DNA from: Haloarculaceae archaeon
Lineage (GTDB): Archaea; Halobacteriota; Halobacteria; Halobacteriales; Haloarculaceae
Assembly (NCBI GenBank): GCA_028274885.1
Contig: JAQCMX010000022.1
Coordinates: forward strand, 1-28,635
Direction: 5' to 3'
Length of the DNA: 28,635 bases
Both the position numbers and the translations under genes were made by a program. Below, in pieces: positions 7,343 through 15,110 of this stretch; the first letter of the stretch is position 1; every line of letters begins with the position of its first letter. Under the pieces are notes generated by a model, which worked only from the letters and a program-made list of their open reading frames with translations, had not been told where the DNA came from and ran no database searches.

Positions 7343-8950
7343 CTATATCGGCGGAATCCCGTGTTTCTTCGGTGGGAGTTTGTCCACGTCGACCTGCTCG
7401 GTGCGTTCAAGCACGTGGGTGATGATCTCGCGGGTATCGCGCGGGTCGACCGCCGCGTCGACGCCCATATCTTCAGTCGCGCGGAGGGGGCTGGTCCGGG
7501 AACTAAACTCGTCGACCAACTCCTGACGTTTCGCCTCCGAATCATCCGCGTTCTGGATTTCGTCACGGTACACCAGACTTACTGCACCCTCAATTGACAT
7601 GCCAGCGATCTCGGTTGTCGGCCAGACAAGCTTGAGCTGGTTCGCGTTCCGGCCACCGGCCATTGCCAAGTAACCAAATCCGTATCCGCGTCGCATGGTG
7701 ACGTTGATCACGGGAGTCGTCGCTCGGCCGAGCTCGTACAGGAACTTGCCAGCGTGCCGAGCGAGTCCTCGCCGTTCCTGGTCCGGCCCGGGCAGGAACC
7801 CTGGGATGTCCGAGAAGAACACAATCGGAACGTCGTACGCGTCACACAGACTGATGAAACGTGGCCCCTTACTCGTTACGTCAACGTCGATGGTCCCGGC
7901 TTTGATGCGAGGGTTGTTCGCCACGATACCGATCGAGTGACCATCGAGGCGTGCGAACCCGACGATGATGTTCTGGGCGAACTTCTCCTGTAACTCGAAA
8001 AACGACCCCTTGTCGACGATCCCGTCGATGACGTCGTGCGTGTCGTAGCCCTTCTTAGGGTCCGGGGGAACCACGTCTAATAGACCTTCGACCTTGCTCC
8101 GTGGCGGTGGCGTCTGGTCGTTCGTCTTCGGGGGTGACTCCGTCGCATTTCGCGGCAGATACGAGAGAAAGGTCCGGATGGAATCCAGACACTTCTCGTC
8201 GGTCTCGAACGAAGCGTGTGCCATTCCCGTCTCGACGGTGTGGAACCGGGCGTCGTAATCGTCTTTAGAGATTTCCTTTCCGAGCGCTGCCTTAACGATC
8301 TCGGGACCGGCCATTCCCATGTTCCCGCGTCCCTCGACCATCGGGACGTAATCACATAGCGATGCGTAGTTGGTCGGTCCAGCGAATCCGGCACCCATGA
8401 TGCCCGAAACCAGGGGCACGTACCCGGACAGTTTGGCCAGCATATCGAAAGTGCCCTGATAATCACCGTGAGCGATGGGCCGTGCGTCGAGGCCTTCCTG
8501 GATGCGATGGCCGCCGCCTTCGTGTAGAATCACCACTGGGTATCCATTATTCCGGGCGAGATCGAGGATTCGCCGCAGTTTCTTGAACCCGGTGTGGCCG
8601 ATCGAACCGCCCTTGACGGTGAAGTCAAACGACCCGACAGCGGCCGGGCAGCCGTCGATTTCGCCGATGCCGGTGACGATGCCGTCTGCGGGGGCGTCGT
8701 GGCGGTCCCAGTCGACTGTCTCCGGTGTGCTCGGACCCGGTGCTGCGAGTTGTCCGATCTCGTCGAACGTGCCGTCGTCACAAAGATGGGCGACACGCTC
8801 ACGGGCAGTCAGCGCGTTGTTCGCATGCATCCGCTCGACGGCATCCGGTCGTCCCTCGTCGGAGACCTTCCGCTTCTCCTCTTTGACTCGTTCTAACAGT
8901 TCCTCTGATTCCAGTCGTCTTCGGTTTCTGTCGTCGTTCTCGTCAGACAT
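7343..8950 (-). CDS. Acyl-CoA carboxylase carboxyltransferase (PccB/AccD5-like)
   Basis: A 535-residue biotin-dependent carboxyltransferase with both crotonase-fold halves. The N-half contains the GGGHRIQEG loop (145-153), which replaces the usual SGGARIQEG. The C-half contains DIPGFLPGPDQE (381-392) and WPTTEIAGMSIEGAV (443 on). It would transfer a carboxyl group from carboxybiotin to an acyl-CoA, for example propionyl-CoA. The residue five before the WPT motif is Gln438; actinobacterial and human PccB have Asp there (Asp422 in Streptomyces PccB, a substrate-selecting position). The usual RKAYGGAY becomes RRGYGFGY. The substrate may therefore not be propionyl-CoA. The biotin carboxylase and carrier subunits are not in the window. 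It starts 21 bases after the DUF35 gene. Confidence 0.88.
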   Translation of the reverse strand: MSDENDDRNRRRLESEELLERVKEEKRKVSDEGRPDAVERMHANNALTARERVAHLCDDGTFDEIGQLAAPGPSTPETVDWDRHDAPADGIVTGIGEIDGCPAAVGSFDFTVKGGSIGHTGFKKLRRILDLARNNGYPVVILHEGGGHRIQEGLDARPIAHGDYQGTFDMLAKLSGYVPLVSGIMGAGFAGPTNYASLCDYVPMVEGRGNMGMAGPEIVKAALGKEISKDDYDARFHTVETGMAHASFETDEKCLDSIRTFLSYLPRNATESPPKTNDQTPPPRSKVEGLLDVVPPDPKKGYDTHDVIDGIVDKGSFFELQEKFAQNIIVGFARLDGHSIGIVANNPRIKAGTIDVDVTSKGPRFISLCDAYDVPIVFFSDIPGFLPGPDQERRGLARHAGKFLYELGRATTPVINVTMRRGYGFGYLAMAGGRNANQLKLVWPTTEIAGMSIEGAVSLVYRDEIQNADDSEAKRQELVDEFSSRTSPLRATEDMGVDAAVDPRDTREIITHVLERTEQVDVDKLPPKKHGIPPI

Positions 8951-8971
8951 GTGTTTGTATAAGCTGTCGCA

Positions 8972-9436
8972 TTACTCTACAGGCTCGAAGTGCTTGATGT
9001 CGAGGATGTCACCGTCGCGCTCGTCGCTCCAGACCGGTTCGACGGTCATCCCGCTACTAATCTCCTCAATCATAGCCTCCGGGTCGTCGGCATCCAGCCC
9101 CCCGATGAAGTGGAGGAGACACGTCTCCGAGTCACCGATTCTGATAGCGCCGTTGACGTACGGCGGTTCTGGCATGTTCCTGAACTGCCGGAAAGTGACA
9201 GTGTAACTCTCAATAACGCCTTTTTGTTCCATCTCCACCCACTCATCGGTTGCAGTGAAGGTTCGGTCGTCGTACGGTTGTGGTGGAACGAAGACGCGTC
9301 CGGAGTCGGTGTGTTTCTTTCCGAGGATGCGCTTCTCTTGCAGTCCCTCGAAGAATTTGCGGTCGGCATCGCCAAGGTTGAGACTGAAGTCCAGTTCCCA
9401 GCGAAATTCTTTCTGGTATGTGTCGTAGTCTGTCAT
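8972..9436 (-). CDS. DUF35 OB-fold protein, thiolase/aldolase partner, zinc ribbon lost
   Basis: A 154-residue DUF35-type protein. Family members are acyl-CoA-binding partners of thiolase-fold enzymes, such as the archaeal thiolase/HMG-CoA synthase complex and the ChsH2 C-domain that binds Ltp2. The N-terminal helix (FFEGLQEKRILGKK) precedes the region where a four-Cys zinc ribbon normally sits. Here only a VFVPPQPYDD remnant of the PPR strand remains, with no Cys pairs. The OB-fold follows (VIESYTVTFRQF, PPYVNGAIRI, LLHFIGGLD). It lies between the thiolase pair (78 bases upstream) and the carboxyltransferase (21 bases downstream), which supports a complex with one or both thiolase-fold proteins. 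Confidence 0.8.
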   Translation of the reverse strand: MTDYDTYQKEFRWELDFSLNLGDADRKFFEGLQEKRILGKKHTDSGRVFVPPQPYDDRTFTATDEWVEMEQKGVIESYTVTFRQFRNMPEPPYVNGAIRIGDSETCLLHFIGGLDADDPEAMIEEISSGMTVEPVWSDERDGDILDIKHFEPVE

Positions 9437-9514
9437 CGATTTAGTTTTGTGTATCTCCGTGTTGGTTGAAAATCTTTTCTACCGTGGCGCTCCTGTCCAA
9501 TTGGGGTGTCATCG

Positions 9515-10696
9515 TCAGTTGGCCCCCTCTCTCGACATAACTGCCAGGGTGTGGAACTGTCCGAGGTTCGAGCCCCAGGAGTGTGCCAGACCGACGCCCG
9601 GGTCGTCGACTTGGCGGTCACCGGCGTCACCCATGAGTTGCAGCGCAACTTCGATGTGTCGCGAGAGGGACGCACAGATGCCCGAGTTGGTACAGAGAAC
9701 ACCGCCGGACATGTTCCATGGGACATCGCCGTCAGCCTCTGTGATGCCTGAGCGAAGGTACTCCGGACCCTCACCGGATTCACAGAAGCCGAGGTCCTCG
9801 TACTGCATTAGCTCGAAGGCGATGTACGGATTGAACGTTTCGACGTAGTCGATATCCGACTCGGGATTGTCGATACCCGCGTCGCCGTAGACACGCTCGG
9901 CGAGCGTCTCCAGTCTTGGGAAGTTCTCGTATGTCCGGTATCCCGACAAGAACGTGTTTGTGATGCTCTCCGTGGCGTCTACCCATACCGGTTCGTCCAT
10001 GGACTCGCGGACCTTCTCTTCAGAGGCCAGAATCATCGCACCGCCGCCGGAGGAGACCGGACAGGTCAGGAGCCGTCGGAGCGGCCAAGCGACCATTTCT
10101 GAGTTCATAATCTCCTCGACTGAGTACGGCTTGTCCCGGTGTGCCCACGGGTTGTTCGACGCCGACTCGTAGTTTTTCGCCGCCGTCAGCGCGAGGTCTT
10201 CCTCGGTAACGTCGTGGACGTCCATGTACTTCGAGGCGTACAGCGCGCCCATATGGATAGCCGAGATGATCGGCTTCTCGTACAGCGGTGGGGCGGCAGT
10301 GTTCATGATTTGCTGTCCCTCTACCGCCGAGTCGAACGATCCTGACGCGTAAACCAACACCATGTCGTACTGGCCGGCCGCGATCTGCTCGTAAGCGGCT
10401 TTGAACGCACTACCGCCACCAGTGCCGCCCGTGTTGATGCTGATGAGCGGAATGTTTCGACTCTGGCCGAACATGTCGATGGTGCGCTCGATGCGGTTCG
10501 TCGCCTCGAAGCCATCGACGGTGGTGAATATCGTCGCATCGATAGCTGACATATCGACGTCAGCGTTTTCCAGGGTGTTCGTAATCGTAGAGTACGCTAG
10601 CTCCTCTTTCGAGCGAGTGACGCCTGCTTCTCTGAAGTCCGTGAACGTCTCGGGGTCGGAGTATCCGGCACCGACGACGCCGACGTTTCTCGCCAC
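9515..10696 (-). CDS. SCP2/Ltp2-type thiolase-fold protein B, no catalytic cysteine
   Basis: A 393-residue member of the SCP-x/SCP2-thiolase group. It begins with the typical VGVVGAGYSD strand and carries the VETFNPYIAFELMQYEDLGF segment common in this group. The nucleophile motif of thiolases (CxSG) aligns with TGGTGGGSA (89-97), with Gly91 at the Cys place. The late HPxGASG segment is replaced by CTNSGICAS. Claisen thiolysis through an acyl-enzyme is therefore unlikely. Cys-less relatives such as Ltp2 are retro-aldolases that work with a DUF35 partner. The GTG at 10696 is chosen as start because it follows the upstream stop by one base and gives the family N terminus; an ATG at 10732 would overlap the upstream gene by 35 bases. 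Confidence 0.82.
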   Translation of the reverse strand: MARNVGVVGAGYSDPETFTDFREAGVTRSKEELAYSTITNTLENADVDMSAIDATIFTTVDGFEATNRIERTIDMFGQSRNIPLISINTGGTGGGSAFKAAYEQIAAGQYDMVLVYASGSFDSAVEGQQIMNTAAPPLYEKPIISAIHMGALYASKYMDVHDVTEEDLALTAAKNYESASNNPWAHRDKPYSVEEIMNSEMVAWPLRRLLTCPVSSGGGAMILASEEKVRESMDEPVWVDATESITNTFLSGYRTYENFPRLETLAERVYGDAGIDNPESDIDYVETFNPYIAFELMQYEDLGFCESGEGPEYLRSGITEADGDVPWNMSGGVLCTNSGICASLSRHIEVALQLMGDAGDRQVDDPGVGLAHSWGSNLGQFHTLAVMSREGAN

Positions 10697-10697
10697 G

Positions 10698-11888
10698 CTA
10701 ACTCGCCCCCGTTCCGAGAACAAGAACGCCATCTGTCCGGCCTCGACTCCCGAGCATCTGGTCGCTTCCTGTGACAACCGCCCGCTCTGAACCGGTGATG
10801 GACATGGTGCTGTCGTCGCGCAGGGCGGACATGGCCATCGCGGTCCGGTACAGACCGCCACAATTGAGCGGGTTCGTCACGATTGCTCCGCCGGACCTGT
10901 TTATTGGGAGCTCCCCGTCGGCATCGGTGACACCGTCTCGCAGCAGTTGGAGTCCCTCTCCGTCCTCGCAGAAACCGAGCGCCTCACAGCTGAGAATCTC
11001 CATCGGTGCGACCGGGTCGTACACCTCTGCTACATCTATCTCGGACCTGGGGTTCGCGACATTGGCCTCGTTGTAGGCCTCCTCGCGTGCTGAACGCAAC
11101 GATGGCAATCGCGCCATTGTCTCTGGACTCTCCAGCGCGTACCGACTCGAGCCGAGCCCCGTGCCCTCGACCCACACCGGCGTGTCAGTTACCTCGCGAG
11201 CGAGTTCAGCGGACGTGAGCACAACTGCAGCGCCGCCGGCGGATACCGGAGCGATTTCCGCCTCTCGAAGCGGCCAGGAAAGATACTCCGAGTCGAGAAC
11301 CTCGTCGACATCGGGTTCACCGTCGCGATGTGCGTACGGGTTGTCCGATGCTGCCGCGTGGTTTTTTTCCACCACACGTGCGTAATCTGCTTCCGTTGCA
11401 TCGCTCGTCCCGAGGTGCTGTCCTGCCGTCAGAGCGTGCGATTGCACGAAGTTTTGACCAATTGGACGTGTAAACACGGGTTCTTGACTAATATTACTGA
11501 CCGTCTTCTCGTCGAACCCGACGAGTGGGTCCTCGGATGCGACGATTACGCAGTCTGCTTTCCCGGAGAGAATCTTCGCCCGCGCCTGTGTGAGAGCGTA
11601 GACGCCACCGTTCTGAATGCGCGTCGACGGTTTGTTGTACCCACCGATCGCGCATGCTTTCATACCGAAACTAACAGTCACGCCGTTGAACGCGTCTTGA
11701 CCACAACCGATGGTCGCATCGACATCCTCGTGGCTGAGATCCACCTCTTCAATTGCCTCACGGGCTACTTCGAAGGCAACCTCGTTTCCGCGGGAAGCAA
11801 TGCTGTCCTGATATCCATCTAACGCGTATGATACTAGAGCTACATCTGGCATCGTGCTACCAGACGATTGTTTCTCCCCATCATTCAT
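10698..11888 (-). CDS. SCP2/Ltp2-type thiolase-fold protein A, no catalytic cysteine
   Basis: A 396-residue thiolase-superfamily protein, paralogous to the downstream gene. They share an alanine-rich N-D/N-PxAHRD segment, SxxxxWPLRxxxxxPVSxGGxAxxLxS, and DVAEVYDPVAPMEILSCEALGFCEDGEG. The nucleophile position (CxSG in thiolases) reads QNGG with Gln92 in place of Cys, and the late HPxG loop is NPLNCGG. It may be the second subunit of a heteromeric aldolase or a structural partner. The start is uncertain: ATG 11888 gives 12 poorly conserved residues before MPDVALVSYA, and ATG 11852 matches the family N terminus better. Its stop is followed after one base by the GTG of protein B. The crotonase gene ends 47 bases upstream. 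Confidence 0.8.
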   Translation of the reverse strand: MNDGEKQSSGSTMPDVALVSYALDGYQDSIASRGNEVAFEVAREAIEEVDLSHEDVDATIGCGQDAFNGVTVSFGMKACAIGGYNKPSTRIQNGGVYALTQARAKILSGKADCVIVASEDPLVGFDEKTVSNISQEPVFTRPIGQNFVQSHALTAGQHLGTSDATEADYARVVEKNHAAASDNPYAHRDGEPDVDEVLDSEYLSWPLREAEIAPVSAGGAAVVLTSAELAREVTDTPVWVEGTGLGSSRYALESPETMARLPSLRSAREEAYNEANVANPRSEIDVAEVYDPVAPMEILSCEALGFCEDGEGLQLLRDGVTDADGELPINRSGGAIVTNPLNCGGLYRTAMAMSALRDDSTMSITGSERAVVTGSDQMLGSRGRTDGVLVLGTGAS

Positions 11889-11935
11889 ATAGCTTAGTGT
11901 TGCATACCGGTCTCGTCCCTGTCAGAGCAGACCGG

Positions 11936-12712
11936 TCAAGAGTAGTCCCGGTCAAACTCGGGTGACCGGGATTCCTGTAGTGCGGCGACCGCTTCCTTGT
12001 GTTCCGGGTCCGTGACACACTCCCACTGTGCCTCGATTGCCTGCTCGCAGTGTTCCTCAAATGAGACTTCCGGGTCGAGACGTTTCGTATGTTGAACCGC
12101 TGTCGCCGGGAGGTTGCGGATCTCACCCGCGAGAGTTTTGGCCTGCTCGACCGGGTCGTCGGTGACGTCCGTGACCAGGCCGAGATCGAGTGCGTCGTGG
12201 GCGCTCATGTCCTTGCCGGTGAGGAGGTATTCGTTTGCTCTCGCCTCACCGATGAGCCGTGGGAGGAGCCACGCCCCGCCGTCTCCCGGAACCAGACCGA
12301 CCTGGACGAACCCCTCTCGGAGCACTGCATCCGGACCAGCGACACGAATGTCACACGCGAGTGCGAAATCACACCCCGCACCGATTGCCGGTCCCTCGAC
12401 GGCTGCAACACTTGGCGTGCCCATCGACCTGAGGGTGTCTACGACATCTTGAACGGAGCGGAGGAACTCACCATACGCCTCCTTTCCGTTTTCTGCCCAG
12501 TCTGGCATCTCGGTGACATCGCCACCGGCACAGAAGGCATCTTCGGCTCCAGTGAGGACCAGCGCGTATATCTCGTCGTCCTCACGGACTCTGTCGAGGG
12601 CGTCGTTCAGTTCGGAGATCGTCTGGGCTCGGAATGCGTTGGCCACCGAGGGACGGTCGATAGTCACTGTCGCGACTCCCGCTGTCGTTTCGTACTGAAT
12701 GTCGGAGTACAT
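11936..12712 (-). CDS. Enoyl-CoA hydratase/isomerase (crotonase), PaaG-like active site
   Basis: A 258-residue crotonase-fold protein. Oxyanion-hole segments are present: CAGGDV and PAIGAGCDFALACD. The two catalytic Glu of classical hydratase (Glu144 and Glu164 of the rat enzyme) are not kept. The first position is Asp in GAGCDFAL and the second falls in LREGFVQVGL. The following GLVPGDGGAWLLPRLIG is like PaaG and related isomerases. Isomerase or ring-opening-type chemistry is thus as likely as hydration. The start at 12712 (MYSDIQYE) is chosen over ATG 12754 because the TATA-like box at 12742-12748 would lie inside the longer version. It probably leads the minus-strand operon that continues with the thiolase pair. 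Confidence 0.85.
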   Translation of the reverse strand: MYSDIQYETTAGVATVTIDRPSVANAFRAQTISELNDALDRVREDDEIYALVLTGAEDAFCAGGDVTEMPDWAENGKEAYGEFLRSVQDVVDTLRSMGTPSVAAVEGPAIGAGCDFALACDIRVAGPDAVLREGFVQVGLVPGDGGAWLLPRLIGEARANEYLLTGKDMSAHDALDLGLVTDVTDDPVEQAKTLAGEIRNLPATAVQHTKRLDPEVSFEEHCEQAIEAQWECVTDPEHKEAVAALQESRSPEFDRDYS

Positions 12713-12741
12713 CAGTTCGGAGTATGGAAGGAACGCCTGCC

Positions 12742-12748
12742 GTATAAG
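12742..12748 (-). promoter_or_regulatory. TATA-like box for crotonase gene (probable operon promoter)
   Basis: Minus strand CTTATAC, about 33 bases before the ATG at 12712. Genes down to 5459 follow on the same strand with gaps of 1-78 bases and could be read from here. Confidence 0.5.
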
Positions 12749-12772
12749 TGTCACCGTCGACCGGTCCGGCGG

Positions 12773-13156
12773 TCACTTGAGAGCGAGGACTGCTGTCGTG
12801 CCAACGACCCGCGACTGGTCCTCGTCAACAACATCAATCTCGACGATGCCGACCTCGTCTCCGTTTCGAACGACCTCGGCCTCCGCGTAGAGATCACCGT
12901 ATCCGGTGTTGAGGTACTTGAGGTCGATGTCGACCGTGAACACCGGCGGCTCGTTGACCGACACCATCGCGGCCGCGCCGGTCACCTCTGCGAGTGTGAA
13001 CGTGACGCCGCTATGGGCCATATGTTCGTCCTCGCTCCACGAGAGTTCGTCCCGCATTTCGAGATAGCCTGCTGCGTGACCGTTCTTGACCTCAGTCAGT
13101 TCAATGCCAATGAGCTTGACGAACGGTAGTTGCTGAAAGAAGTTTTCTATTTCCAT
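12773..13156 (-). CDS. PaaI/hotdog-fold acyl-CoA thioesterase
   Basis: A 127-residue single-hotdog protein of the PaaI/YbgC-like thioesterase family. The landmark HSGVTFTLAEVTGAAAM corresponds to the family HGGxxxxLxDxAxG motif, with Glu in place of the usual Asp in the helix. TVDIDLKYLNTG is the next conserved strand. It would release free acids from stalled CoA esters and recycle CoA. ATG 13156 is preferred over 13186 because it begins directly at the family-like MEIENFFQQLPFVKLIG. A weak TATA-like sequence is centred near 13183. It is divergent from the acyl-CoA synthetase at 13292 and followed 60 bases later by the crotonase gene. Confidence 0.82.
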   Translation of the reverse strand: MEIENFFQQLPFVKLIGIELTEVKNGHAAGYLEMRDELSWSEDEHMAHSGVTFTLAEVTGAAAMVSVNEPPVFTVDIDLKYLNTGYGDLYAEAEVVRNGDEVGIVEIDVVDEDQSRVVGTTAVLALK

Positions 13157-13260
13157 ATTCTCAGATTTAGCTCCGACAGTATTCAAGATACCGGCGAACT
13201 CGATTCGGCATCGGCTTTACTCGTCGACAGTTCTGCACACCGGACGCGGGAGGCTAGAAG

Positions 13261-13268
13261 TTTTATTA
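13261..13268 (+). promoter_or_regulatory. TATA box for acyl-CoA synthetase 1
   Basis: TTTTATTA, centred about 28 bases before the ATG at 13292, consistent with a leaderless mRNA. The 135-base gap back to 13156 is a divergent promoter region shared with the thioesterase gene. Confidence 0.6.
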
Positions 13269-13291
13269 GCATAGTGGTGAACTAATAATGT

Positions 13292-14980
13292 ATGGCCGAC
13301 GTGCCAGCCCTAGACGCATACCACTTCTACCAGCAGGAGTGGGACAGTTACGATCAACTAGTGGAAGAATTCGAGTGGGAAATACCGGACCAATTCAATA
13401 TGGCAGACTACGTCTGCGACCGGTGGGCAGACGACAAGAGCCGTGTCGCTATCTTCGCGGAAGATCCAGACGGAGAGGAGCGCACCTACACCTTCTGGCA
13501 GATGCAAAACATCACGAATCAACTCGCGAACTACCTTGCAGAGCAGGGGATCGAACCCGGCGACCGCGTCGGCGTCAATGTCCCACAGAAAGCGGAATCG
13601 GCACTCGCGCACATCGCGGTCTGGAAACTCGGTGCTGTCTCGATTCCACTCAGCGTTCTGTTCGGTCCCGACGGTCTCAGCTTCCGTCTCGAGAGTTCGA
13701 GCGCGAAGGCCTGTATCGTCGACGAGAACAACATCGACACGTTCCGTGACGTGAAAGGCGATCTCGACGACCTGAATACTGTCCTGACCGTCGGCGACGT
13801 CAACCCAGAGGGTAATGAAGGAAACTTCTGGGAGACGATTGGCGACTACTCGAGAGAGTTCGACACGCATCCGACCGATCCCGACGACGACGCAATCATC
13901 ATCTACACGAGTGGGACGACTGGCGATCCGAAGGGCGTTCTCCACGGACATCGCTTCCTCCTGGGGCAGCTCCCCTGTTTTCTCACGACGTTCTCGGCGA
14001 TGGATGTCAAAGACGAAGACGTCTATTGGATGCCGATGGAATGGGCGTGGGTGGGCATCTTCAATATGGTGTTCTGCCCGTTCTACTACGGCCGACCCGT
14101 CGTCGCCTACGAGCGTCGGGAGTTCGTTCCAGAGAAGTCGTTCGAGATAATCGAAAAATATGGCGTGACGAGTTTCCTGTCGGTGCCGACGGCGCTCCGG
14201 ATGATGGAACAAAAAGACGACGTCGCGGACGAACACGATGTCAGCAGCGTCAGGGTCGTGCCGAGCGGCGGCGAGGAGGTCGGCCAGAGCGTCGTTGACT
14301 GGGCCGCCGAGACGTTCGACGGTGCGACTATCCAGAAGGCCTATGGCCAGACTGAGGCGAACATCATCATTGGAGACTGTGCCGAGTTGATGGAGTACCG
14401 GGAAGGCAGGATGGGTCGAGCCGCGCCCGGTCACGATGTCGAAATCGTCGACCCAAAAACAGCGGAAGTGGTCGACGAGTCCGATGAGCCCGGTGAAATC
14501 GCCGTGCGCTACGAGAACGATCCAGTGTGTTTCAAGCAGTACTGGAACGAGCCCGACAAGACAGCCAGAAAACGAAAGAACGGGTGGCACTTGATGGAGG
14601 ACCTTGGGGTGAAAGACGAGGACGGCTACTTCGGCTTCGTGAGTCGGAAAGACGATGTCATCCTCTGTTCGGGCTACCGCGTCGGGCCGGAAGAGGTTGA
14701 GGAGAGCGTGGTGAGTCATGATGCGGTCGCTGACTGCGGCGTCATCGGCATCCCGCACGATACTCGCGGGCAGGTGCCGAAAGCGTTCGTCGTATTGAAT
14801 GAGGGCGAAGAGCAATCCGTCGAACTAAAAAAAGATATCCAGGAATACGTCAAGCAGAACCTCGCAAAGTACGAGTATCCCCGTGAAATCGGGTTCGTGG
14901 ACGAGCTACCAAAAAACCCCGTTGGTAAGCTCCGACGGACGGACCTCCGCGAACGCGAAGGCGTGACGCAGGCGTTCTAA
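13292..14980 (+). CDS. AMP-forming acyl-CoA synthetase 1 (medium-chain/MACS-like)
   Basis: A 562-residue adenylate-forming enzyme with all core motifs: P-loop TSGTTGDPKG (206-215), YGQTE (351-355), a DLGVKDEDGYFGFVSRKDDVI hinge region, SGYRVGPEEVE, and the catalytic Lys546 in NPVGKLRR. YGQTE and the SGYRVGP hinge resemble acetyl- and medium-chain acyl-CoA synthetases (AcsA/MACS group). It would convert a carboxylate, ATP and CoA to acyl-CoA, AMP and PPi, and so feed the hydratase/dehydrogenase genes transcribed away on the other strand. It appears monocistronic: the next gene is convergent, with a 130-base gap. The exact acid cannot be predicted. Confidence 0.92.
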   Translation: MADVPALDAYHFYQQEWDSYDQLVEEFEWEIPDQFNMADYVCDRWADDKSRVAIFAEDPDGEERTYTFWQMQNITNQLANYLAEQGIEPGDRVGVNVPQKAESALAHIAVWKLGAVSIPLSVLFGPDGLSFRLESSSAKACIVDENNIDTFRDVKGDLDDLNTVLTVGDVNPEGNEGNFWETIGDYSREFDTHPTDPDDDAIIIYTSGTTGDPKGVLHGHRFLLGQLPCFLTTFSAMDVKDEDVYWMPMEWAWVGIFNMVFCPFYYGRPVVAYERREFVPEKSFEIIEKYGVTSFLSVPTALRMMEQKDDVADEHDVSSVRVVPSGGEEVGQSVVDWAAETFDGATIQKAYGQTEANIIIGDCAELMEYREGRMGRAAPGHDVEIVDPKTAEVVDESDEPGEIAVRYENDPVCFKQYWNEPDKTARKRKNGWHLMEDLGVKDEDGYFGFVSRKDDVILCSGYRVGPEEVEESVVSHDAVADCGVIGIPHDTRGQVPKAFVVLNEGEEQSVELKKDIQEYVKQNLAKYEYPREIGFVDELPKNPVGKLRRTDLREREGVTQAF

Positions 14981-15026
14981 CCTCTTTGCTCGCCGCGCTC
15001 TGTCTCCCCCAGTCTCGTGCCGGCAT

Positions 15027-15058
15027 AAAAAACCAAACACGCTCCTCGGCCCCCTTTT
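15027..15058. terminator. Possible bidirectional terminator between convergent genes
   Basis: Between the convergent synthetase 1 and kinase 1 genes, an A6 run (15027-15032, T6 on the minus strand) and a CCCCCTTTT run lie about 80 and 70 bases past the two stop codons. Archaeal termination often uses short T tracts. No clear hairpin is seen. Confidence 0.25.
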
Positions 15059-15110
15059 CACCGACGGTGAGAACGCGCCGGTTCGCGGAGCAGCGCGGAC
15101 TCTCTGGTCG

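Noticed and set aside
12089..13129. 346-codon plus-strand frame across the crotonase and thioesterase genes
   Set aside because: It would cover two well-recognised genes on the other strand; its product is rich in Arg and Val with no known domain.
5459..13156. Firm naming of the cluster as steroid degradation
   Set aside because: No ring-degradation gene such as KstD, HsaC or a P450 is present; only the side-chain logic fits, so the substrate is left open.
13358..14815. 485-codon open frame on the minus strand opposite acyl-CoA synthetase 1
   Set aside because: It lies wholly within a gene with all synthetase motifs; long antisense frames are common in GC-rich haloarchaeal genes and the product has no family motif.
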